From: Nitrospinota bacterium | GTDB taxonomy: Bacteria > Nitrospinota_A > UBA7883 > JADGGD01 | NCBI GenBank assembly: GCA_015229165.1 | Contig: JADGCD010000130.1 | Location: 1-6,020, forward strand | Direction: 5' to 3' | Length of the DNA: 6,020 nucleotides | In this document: one piece after another, positions 1-5,230 of the stretch | Layout of the letters: each line of letters starts with the position of its first letter | Position numbering within the stretch: the stretch's first letter is position 1 | The notes under the pieces: generated by a model | Told to the model about the DNA's origin: nothing | What the model saw: only the letters and a program-made list of their open reading frames with translations | Database searches by the model: none | Translations under genes and position numbers: made by a program

Positions 1-90
1 AAACGGCCCGAGGGGCAGATGGCCCTCTTCCGGCTGGAGTCGATGCTCGACTCCATCTCCCGGTTGAAAGAGGATCGAAAAAAGGATTAA
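1..90 (+). CDS. C-terminal tail of an unidentified protein (partial)
   Basis: Frame 1 is open from the window edge to a TAA at 88-90 and gives 29 residues. The codons strongly prefer G or C at the third position, as in the neighbouring genes, which supports real coding. The tail looks like one amphipathic helix (MALFRLESMLDSISRLK) ending in a very charged stretch, KEDRKKD. No domain can be recognised from so short a piece, so I assign no function. The stop lies 30 bases before the aroQ start on the same strand with no convincing terminator between, so it may be the gene upstream of aroQ in the same operon. Confidence 0.6.
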   Translation, partial: KRPEGQMALFRLESMLDSISRLKEDRKKD

Positions 91-108
91 GGTGGTTCAC
101 CCACCCCT

Positions 109-112
109 GAGG
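109..112 (+). promoter_or_regulatory. Ribosome binding site of aroQ
   Basis: GAGG lies 8 bases before the ATG at 121 and matches the Shine-Dalgarno core. A second purine patch, GGAG at 116-119, is too close to the start to be used. The site supports 121 as the true start. No promoter is evident in the 30-base gap, so transcription probably comes from upstream. Confidence 0.6.
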
Positions 113-120
113 ACCGGAGC

Positions 121-564
121 ATGGCGCAAAAAATACTGGTGTTAAACGGCCCCAACCTGAACCTGCTCGGCCTGCGCGAGCCCCACGTCTATGGTGGGCT
201 CGACTACGACGGTCTGATCCGGCTCATCGAGGCCCGCGCCCGGGAGTTGGGGGTGGAGGCGGTCATCCGCCAGAGCAACCACGAGGGGGAGCTGGTCGAC
301 CTGATCCAGAAGGGCGCCGCCGCCTACGCCGGGATCGTCATCAACCCCGGCGCCTACACCCACACCAGCGTCGCCATCCGCGACGCGCTGCTGGCGGTGT
401 CGCTGCCGACGGTGGAGGTCCACATCTCCAACACCGCCAAGCGGGAGCCGTTCCGCCACCACTCGTATATCGCCGACGTGGTGGTCGGAACCATCACCGG
501 GCTGGGGCCGAAGGGGTATCTGTACGCCCTGGAGACGCTGGCCGACCTGACCGGCGCCCAATGA
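121..564 (+). CDS. aroQ: Type II 3-dehydroquinate dehydratase
   Basis: This cytoplasmic enzyme removes water from 3-dehydroquinate to give 3-dehydroshikimate, the third step of the shikimate pathway to aromatic amino acids and folate. At 147 residues it has the normal length of the small flavodoxin-like type II enzyme, which forms a dodecamer. The signatures are in order: NGPNLNLLG at 9-17, the lid with Arg19 and catalytic Tyr24, the QSNHEGELVD segment at 51-60, NPGAYTH at 75-81 with Asn75, EVHISN at 99-104 with catalytic His101, and Arg112 in the REPFR segment. These positions coincide with the numbering I recall for the Mycobacterium tuberculosis enzyme, so nothing essential is missing. A good ribosome binding site precedes the start. 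Its stop overlaps the start of the peptidase gene (ATGA at 561-564), which implies translational coupling. Confidence 0.97.
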   Translation: MAQKILVLNGPNLNLLGLREPHVYGGLDYDGLIRLIEARARELGVEAVIRQSNHEGELVDLIQKGAAAYAGIVINPGAYTHTSVAIRDALLAVSLPTVEVHISNTAKREPFRHHSYIADVVVGTITGLGPKGYLYALETLADLTGAQ

Positions 565-1655
565 CCCTGCTGGTCGACGATCCGGCACGGTCGGCGCCGT
601 TCCTTGCCGCGCGACGGGAGAAGCTGGCGGCGCTGCTGCCCGCGGCGGGGATCGACGCCCTCGTCGTCACCCACATGGTCAACGTCGGGTATCTCTCCGG
701 TTTCACCGGCACCGCCGGGATCGTCGTCGTCACCGGGAAGGGCTGCCATTTCCTGACCGACTTCCGCTACGCCGAGCAGGCTGCGGCGCAGGCGGTCGGC
801 ATGAACGTGGTCATCTACAAGGAGCCGCTCCCCGAACTGGCCGCCCTGCTGGCGTCGGAAGGGATCGTCCACGCCGGGTTCGAAGGGGAGCATGTCTCCG
901 TCGCCAAGGCCGACGACCTGAAGAAAAAGGTCGACGCCGTCCGGTGGAAACCGGTGGCAGGGTCGGTGGAGAGACTGCGCCTCGTCAAAGACCCGGTGGA
1001 GATGGAGGCGATTCGGACCATGGCCGGGACGCTAGCCCGGGTCTGGCCGACGGCGGTGGAGCTGCTCCGCCCCGGCGCCGTGGAGCGGGAGATCGCGGTG
1101 GAGCTGGAGTACCGGCTGATGCAAGAGGGCGCCGACTGCCGGGCATTCGATTTCATCGTCGCCAGCGGCCCCCGCAGCGCCATGCCCCACGGCGTGGCGT
1201 CGGAGAAGGTGATCGCCAAAAACGAGCTGGTCATCCTCGACTGGGGCGCCTTGGGGAAGGGATACCACACCGACAACACGAGGACGATCGTCCTCGGCGA
1301 CGTCGGGCCGGAGCTGCGGGGGATCGTCGATCTTTGCCTGGAGGCGAATCTGGCCGCCATTGACGCCGTCCGGCCCGGCGTGACCATGAAGGCCATCGAC
1401 GACGTCGCCCGGGGAATCATCACGAAGGCGGGCTACGGCCCGCAGTTCGGCCACGGCACAGGGCATGGCGTCGGGCGGGACATCCACGAAAAACCGACCG
1501 TCAGTTGGCGCGACGAGACCCCGGCCCAGATCGGCATGGTGTTTACGATAGAGCCGGGTATCTACCTCCCCGGTCGCGGCGGGGTGCGGATCGAAGACAT
1601 GGTCCACGTCACCGAGCGGGGGTGCGAAGTATTAACCGAGAGAGTGCCGAAATGA
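561..1655 (+). CDS. M24 family Xaa-Pro aminopeptidase/prolidase
   Basis: A cytoplasmic metallopeptidase, 364 residues, that should cleave Xaa-Pro bonds in peptides. An N-terminal creatinase-like domain (about 10-135, with THMVNVGYLSGFTGTAG) precedes the pita-bread catalytic domain (about 145-360). All five dinuclear metal ligands are present: Asp227 (LDWGA), Asp238 (HTDNTRT), His298 (FGHGTGHGVG), Glu331 (TIEPG) and Glu345 (RIEDM). His210 in the PHG motif and His309 are the usual extra active-site histidines. There is no signal peptide. The start overlaps the aroQ stop and has no evident Shine-Dalgarno site of its own, so translation probably depends on coupling. The aroQ-peptidase pair is a neighbourhood I recall from Geobacter-like genomes, where the gene is called pepQ and efp follows. 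Sequence alone does not separate aminopeptidase P (pepP) from prolidase (pepQ). The protein ends at VLTERVPK, a few residues shorter than relatives that continue after the PK. Confidence 0.93.
   Translation: MTLLVDDPARSAPFLAARREKLAALLPAAGIDALVVTHMVNVGYLSGFTGTAGIVVVTGKGCHFLTDFRYAEQAAAQAVGMNVVIYKEPLPELAALLASEGIVHAGFEGEHVSVAKADDLKKKVDAVRWKPVAGSVERLRLVKDPVEMEAIRTMAGTLARVWPTAVELLRPGAVEREIAVELEYRLMQEGADCRAFDFIVASGPRSAMPHGVASEKVIAKNELVILDWGALGKGYHTDNTRTIVLGDVGPELRGIVDLCLEANLAAIDAVRPGVTMKAIDDVARGIITKAGYGPQFGHGTGHGVGRDIHEKPTVSWRDETPAQIGMVFTIEPGIYLPGRGGVRIEDMVHVTERGCEVLTERVPK
1638..1644 (+). promoter_or_regulatory. Ribosome binding site deciding the cytochrome start
   Basis: GAGAGAG, inside the last codons of the peptidase gene, lies 7 bases before the ATG at 1652 and 10 bases before the ATG at 1655. 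It favours this pair of starts over the in-frame extension that opens at 1505, which lacks such a site and would bury the signal peptide. Confidence 0.5.
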
Positions 1656-2401
1656 TGAAAAGAGTGGTGTTGATGGTCGCGTTGGTCATGGCGGTTGGCG
1701 TCGCCCATGCCGACGAGCCGGTGGCCGCCCTTCCCGCCACCATGCCCGACGGGGCCAAGGGGGCGTCGGTGAAGCTGGGGCTTAACCTGTTTCAGAAGAC
1801 TAAACAGTACGCCCCCGCCAACGTCGGCAACGGGCTGGCGTGCAGGAACTGCCATCTCGGGTCGGGGACGGTGAAGAACGCCGCGCCTCTCTCCGGGTTG
1901 CAGGGGGTGTTTCCCGAATATTCCGAGCGGGAGAAGCGGTCGATCACCCTGCAGGAGCGGATCGACGGTTGCTTTCAGCGCTCCATGAACGGGAAAGCGT
2001 TGGACCCCGACAGCAAAGAGATGGCGGCGTTGATCGACTTCATCGCTTGGATCGCCGACCCGGAGAAAAAAGCCGGACGGGGCATCCCGGAACTGGCCGG
2101 GAACCTGACCGGCGACCCCAAACGGGGGAAAGCGTTGTTCGCCGACCAATGCGCCGACTGCCACGGCGACGACGGACAGGGGATGAGGGAAGAGGGCGCC
2201 TACACCTATCCGCCGCTCTGGGGCCCCGAGTCGTTCAACGACGGCGCCGGGATGAGCCACCCCCGCTACGCCGCCGGGTTCATCAAATGGAACATGCCCT
2301 ACGGCGACGGCGGCAGCTTGTCCGACCAGGACGCCGCCGACATCGCCTCGTTCGTCATCAGCAAACCGCGACCGAAGTACGAGAAGGGGAAGGGGAAGTA
2401 G
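1652..2401 (+). CDS. tsdA: TsdA-like diheme cytochrome c (probable thiosulfate dehydrogenase/tetrathionate reductase)
   Basis: A 249-residue exported cytochrome c. MKRVVLMVALVMAVGVAHA is a typical Sec signal peptide with cleavage after AHA (residue 20), placing the protein in the periplasm. There are two heme c motifs: CRNCH at 64-68 and CADCH at 167-171. Between them, residues 86-116 carry the conserved block FPEYSEREKRSITLQERIDGCF followed by RSMNGK. Cys107 in that block lies 39 residues after His68 and fits the axial Cys ligand of TsdA heme 1. Met215 in KWNMP lies 44 residues after His171 and fits the Met ligand of heme 2. TsdA joins two thiosulfates into tetrathionate, or the reverse, and passes electrons to other c-type cytochromes. 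No tsdB partner is visible. Starts at 1652 and 1655 are both possible (ATGATGA); the first overlaps the peptidase stop. Membership of the TsdA-like family is likely; the exact substrate is inferred. Another diheme oxidoreductase is the main alternative. Confidence 0.78.
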   Translation: MMKRVVLMVALVMAVGVAHADEPVAALPATMPDGAKGASVKLGLNLFQKTKQYAPANVGNGLACRNCHLGSGTVKNAAPLSGLQGVFPEYSEREKRSITLQERIDGCFQRSMNGKALDPDSKEMAALIDFIAWIADPEKKAGRGIPELAGNLTGDPKRGKALFADQCADCHGDDGQGMREEGAYTYPPLWGPESFNDGAGMSHPRYAAGFIKWNMPYGDGGSLSDQDAADIASFVISKPRPKYEKGKGK

Positions 2402-2440
2402 AGGGGCCGTCTCCCGTATCGACTTTTCGAGAAGATCGAC

Positions 2441-3736
2441 ATGTTCACCGTTCCCCTTCGACTTTTGCTCGCGCTCCTTATCCCCCTGCTTCTCCTCTCC
2501 TGCGGCGGCGGGGGAGGGGGGGGCGACGGAGCGCCGACGAGCGCCGAGAGGCGTCCTTTCCCGCAGCATACGCCCTATGTGACCGGGTCGATCCTCCCCA
2601 CCGCCCCCTCCCGCGACACGCTGGACCGGGTCGTCCGCGACTTTTACGACCGGTGGAAACGGCTCTATCTGCGCGACGATTGCAGCGTGGCGGGGGAGCG
2701 GCGCGTCTACGTCTGGTTCGCGCCGCAGGAGTGGGACGACCGCCAGCCCCCCACCATCGCCGTCTCGGAGGGGCAGGGGTACGGCATGATGATCGTCCCC
2801 CTGATGGCGGGGCATGATCCCGACGCCCGCGCGATCTTCGACGGGCTCTACCGCTTTTACAAGGCCCATCCGAGCGCCCTCGACCCGCGCCTCATGGCGT
2901 GGCGGCAGGTGGAAGGGTGCGGCGACGAGACCCCCGGCGCCACCGACGCGGCCACCGACGGCGACCTCGACATCGCTTTCGGTCTCCTGCTGGCCGACGC
3001 CCAGTGGGGGAGCGACGGGGAGGTGGACTACCGGGGCGAGGCGACGGCGATCATCGACGCGATCATGGCCCGGGAGATCAACCGGGAGACGTTCGCCCCC
3101 CTGCTGGGGGACTGGGCCGCCGACGATGGCGACTATTTCTACGGAACCCGTTCCTCCGATTTCATCCCCGACCACTTCCGGGCCTTCGGCGCCGCCACCG
3201 GCGACCCCCGCTGGGGGCGGGTGGCCGAGACGGTCTACGGGATCGTCGCCACCCTCCAGCGAAACGACAGCCCCGTCACCGGCCTGCTGCCCGACTTCAT
3301 CGTCCACACCGGCGCGGCCACCGCCGGGGTGAAAGGGCTCTATCTCGAAACCGCCTTGGACGGCGCCTACGGCTACAACGCCTGCCGGGTTCCGTGGCGG
3401 TTGGCCACCGATTATCTGGTGTCGGGGGACGCGCGGGCGCAAGGGGCGGTCGGCAGGATGGGCGACTGGGTGCGGCAGGCGACCGGGGGAGACCCGTCCC
3501 GCATCCGGTCGGGCTACTATCTGGACGGCAGACCGATCCCCGACAGCGAAACGTTGTCGGAGGATTTCCTCGCACCGCTGGCGGTCGGCGCCATGGTCGA
3601 TCCGACGGGGCAGGTGTGGCTGGACGCCCTATGGGGAACGCTTGCAACCTTCCCGGTGGCCGAGCGTCACTACTACGAGAACACCCTCCACCTGCTGGCG
3701 CTCATTGTCCTGTCGGGGAACTGGTGGACGCCCTGA
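2441..3736 (+). CDS. Glycoside hydrolase family 8 lipoprotein (endoglucanase/chitosanase/lichenase type)
   Basis: A 431-residue secreted lipoprotein. The signal peptide MFTVPLRLLLALLIPLLLLSC has the lipobox LLSC, with Cys21 as lipid anchor, then seven glycines as a flexible linker. Gly at +2 suggests the outer membrane. The rest is an (alpha/alpha)6-barrel GH8 domain, about 45-430. Glu110 in SEGQGYGMM is the general acid. ATDGDLDIA at 171-179 is the GH8 signature with Asp173; the full PROSITE pattern, as I recall it, fits except Gly181 in an Ala/Ser position. YNACRVPWR at 312-320 has Asn313 where cellulases of this family have the catalytic base Asp. Glu303, ten residues earlier, could serve instead, as in Bacillus chitosanase. 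It should cut an internal beta-1,4 bond of beta-glucan, lichenan or chitosan. A weak GAGAAG site at 2429-2434 precedes the ATG. The gene sits 39 bases after the cytochrome gene, probably in the same transcript. No cellulose synthase genes are visible nearby, so a BcsZ role is not supported. Confidence 0.88.
   Translation: MFTVPLRLLLALLIPLLLLSCGGGGGGGDGAPTSAERRPFPQHTPYVTGSILPTAPSRDTLDRVVRDFYDRWKRLYLRDDCSVAGERRVYVWFAPQEWDDRQPPTIAVSEGQGYGMMIVPLMAGHDPDARAIFDGLYRFYKAHPSALDPRLMAWRQVEGCGDETPGATDAATDGDLDIAFGLLLADAQWGSDGEVDYRGEATAIIDAIMAREINRETFAPLLGDWAADDGDYFYGTRSSDFIPDHFRAFGAATGDPRWGRVAETVYGIVATLQRNDSPVTGLLPDFIVHTGAATAGVKGLYLETALDGAYGYNACRVPWRLATDYLVSGDARAQGAVGRMGDWVRQATGGDPSRIRSGYYLDGRPIPDSETLSEDFLAPLAVGAMVDPTGQVWLDALWGTLATFPVAERHYYENTLHLLALIVLSGNWWTP
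2510..2523 (+). repeat. Poly-G tract (G5-A-G8) in the GH8 lipoprotein gene
   Basis: Five Gs, one A and eight Gs encode part of the poly-glycine linker directly after the lipobox Cys. The run of eight identical bases is the longest obvious homopolymer in the window. It could slip during replication and shift the frame just after the signal peptide. It is also a place where sequencing errors are likely; the frame is intact here. Confidence 0.8.
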
Positions 3737-3748
3737 TGAGCCCGACCT

Positions 3749-5227
3749 TCACCGGCACAGGCCGCAGGTCAGCTCCGGGTTGCGGGCGGCGGTCGCTTCG
3801 TCGAGCCGTCGGCGGACGGCCATCGTCGGGGCGGCGTGGAGCGAATCCGGATCGCTCTTCGCCTGTTCGGCGATGGCGATCATCGCTTCGATGAAGGCGT
3901 CCAGCGTCTCTTTGCTCTCGGTCTCCGTCGGCTCGATCATCATGGCGCCCTTCACGATCAGAGGGAAATAGATCGTGGGGGGATGGAATCCCCGGTCGAT
4001 GAGCCCCTTGGCGATGTCGAGCGTGCTGACGTGATGCTCCTGCTGAATCTGGTCGTTCAGGACGCACTCGTGGAGGCAATGCCCCTCGATCGGCACATGG
4101 TAATGCCCCTTCAAACGGGCCTTGATGTAGTTGGCGTTGATGACCGCCGCCTCCGCCGCTTCCCGGATGCCGTCCGGCCCCATGGTCAAGAGATACGCCG
4201 CCGCCCGCAGCAGGATGCCGACGTTGCCGAAATGGGCGTGGACCCGCCCCACGCTGTCGGGGCGGTCGGTGGCCAGCGTGTAGCCATCTTCGGTCTTCAC
4301 CACCACCGGCGTCGGCAGGAAGGGGATCAGCTCTTTCCCCACGCAGACCGGCCCCGCGCCGGGGCCACCGCCGCCGTGGGGGGTGGAGAAGCTCTTGTGC
4401 AGGTTCAGGTGGCAGACGTCGATCCCCATGTCGCCGAACCGGGCTTTTCCCATCACGGCGTTCATGTTGGCGCCGTCGCAATAGACGAAGCCCCCCCGGT
4501 CGTGGACGATCCTGGCCGCTTCGGCGATGTCCGACTCGAACACGCCGAGGGTGTTCGGGTTGGTCACCATCAGGGCGGCGACGGTGTCGTCCATCTTCTC
4601 GGCCAGTTCGACCAGGTCGATCTTCCCGGCGGCGTTGGACTTGATCGTCACCGCCTCGTAGCCGCAGTAGACCGCCGAGGCCGGGTTGGTGCCGTGGGCG
4701 GAGTCGGGGAGGAGAATCTTTTTGCGTGCATCCCCCCGTTTGGTCAGGGCGGCCCGGATCATCAGCAGGCCGGTGAACTCGCCGTGGGCGCCGGCCGCCG
4801 GTTGCAGGGTGCAGCCGGGAAGCCCCGTCAGCTCCGACAGCCACAGCGCAAGATCATGCATCATTCGCAGCGTTCCCTGCGCCGCCGTGTCGGGCTGCAT
4901 CGGGTGGAGCCGGGTGAAGCCTGCCATCCGGGCCACCGCCTCGTTCACCCGGGGGTTGTGCTTCATGGTGCAGGAGCCGAGCGGGTAGAGGTTGCTGTCG
5001 ACCCCGTAGTTCCACTGGGACAGCCGCGTGTAGTGGCGGATCACCTCCGGCTCGGAGAGTTCCGGGAACCCCGCGATGGGGGAGCGAAGCGCGTCGATGC
5101 CGAAGGTCTCGGCCAGGTCGAGCTCCGGCAGGCCGTCCATCTGGATGTCCACGCCGACCCGTCCGGCGGAGCCGCGACCGAAGATGGTGGCCTCTTCGAA
5201 GACCAGCCCTTTTTGCGATTGTTTCAT
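3749..5227 (-). CDS. gcvPB: Glycine dehydrogenase (decarboxylating) subunit 2, P-protein subunit B
   Basis: The subunit of the two-part glycine cleavage P-protein that holds pyridoxal phosphate. With GcvPA it decarboxylates glycine and hands the aminomethyl group to the lipoyl arm of GcvH. It has 492 residues, near the usual length. The visible landmarks are SNLYPLGSCTMKHNPRVNE at about 78-96, HPMQP at 108-112, PAAGAHGEFTG at 143-153, DSAHGTNPAS at 175-184, TNPNTLGVFE at 222-231, YCDGANMNA with Asp251 as the likely cofactor-ring aspartate, and LNLHKSFSTPHGGGGPG with Lys278 as the Schiff-base lysine. The start is 3 bases after the gcvPA stop, with a weak GAAAGA site (5234-5239) inside the end of gcvPA, so the pair is probably coupled. 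An oddity is the C-terminus TCGLCR, a CxxC in the last five residues, which I do not recall in relatives. The gene converges on the GH8 gene. Confidence 0.97.
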   Translation of the reverse strand: MKQSQKGLVFEEATIFGRGSAGRVGVDIQMDGLPELDLAETFGIDALRSPIAGFPELSEPEVIRHYTRLSQWNYGVDSNLYPLGSCTMKHNPRVNEAVARMAGFTRLHPMQPDTAAQGTLRMMHDLALWLSELTGLPGCTLQPAAGAHGEFTGLLMIRAALTKRGDARKKILLPDSAHGTNPASAVYCGYEAVTIKSNAAGKIDLVELAEKMDDTVAALMVTNPNTLGVFESDIAEAARIVHDRGGFVYCDGANMNAVMGKARFGDMGIDVCHLNLHKSFSTPHGGGGPGAGPVCVGKELIPFLPTPVVVKTEDGYTLATDRPDSVGRVHAHFGNVGILLRAAAYLLTMGPDGIREAAEAAVINANYIKARLKGHYHVPIEGHCLHECVLNDQIQQEHHVSTLDIAKGLIDRGFHPPTIYFPLIVKGAMMIEPTETESKETLDAFIEAMIAIAEQAKSDPDSLHAAPTMAVRRRLDEATAARNPELTCGLCR

Positions 5228-5230
5228 CGG

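Noticed and set aside
91..105. Small inverted repeat GGTGG/CCACC with a five-base loop between the first gene and aroQ
   Set aside because: A five-base-pair stem without a following T run is too weak to call a terminator, and such repeats are expected by chance in GC-rich DNA.
1505..1651. N-terminal extension of the cytochrome frame to an upstream start at 1505
   Set aside because: It lies wholly within the peptidase gene, gives an Arg/Pro-rich shadow peptide, and would put the Sec signal peptide in the middle of the protein.
2418..2440. Near-palindrome CTTTTCGAGAAG flanked by two copies of ATCGAC just before the GH8 start, covering its ribosome binding site
   Set aside because: The hairpin has only about four pairs including a G-T wobble, and six-base repeats are common by chance, so I do not claim an operator or a translational switch.
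1562..3442. A 626-residue open frame on the - strand, opposite the end of the peptidase gene, the cytochrome and most of the GH8 gene
   Set aside because: It is an antisense shadow of GC-rich genes: its product is rich in Val, Gly, Asp and Arg with no recognisable motif, and it crosses three genes with clear family signatures.
2441..3736. Idea that the GH8 protein is a dead enzyme because Asp is replaced by Asn in YNACRVPWR
   Set aside because: The same change is normal in one GH8 subfamily that uses a Glu ten residues upstream as base, and that Glu is present here.
3744..3769. GACCT/AGGTC inverted repeat at the convergent gene junction as a two-way terminator
   Set aside because: The stem is five pairs with a 16-base loop and no T run, and it lies mostly in the gcvPB coding sequence.
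2899..3894. A + strand frame of 331 residues overlapping the GH8 gene and the end of gcvPB
   Set aside because: The product is arginine and glycine rich without motifs and spans the end of two real convergent genes; it is a frame shadow.
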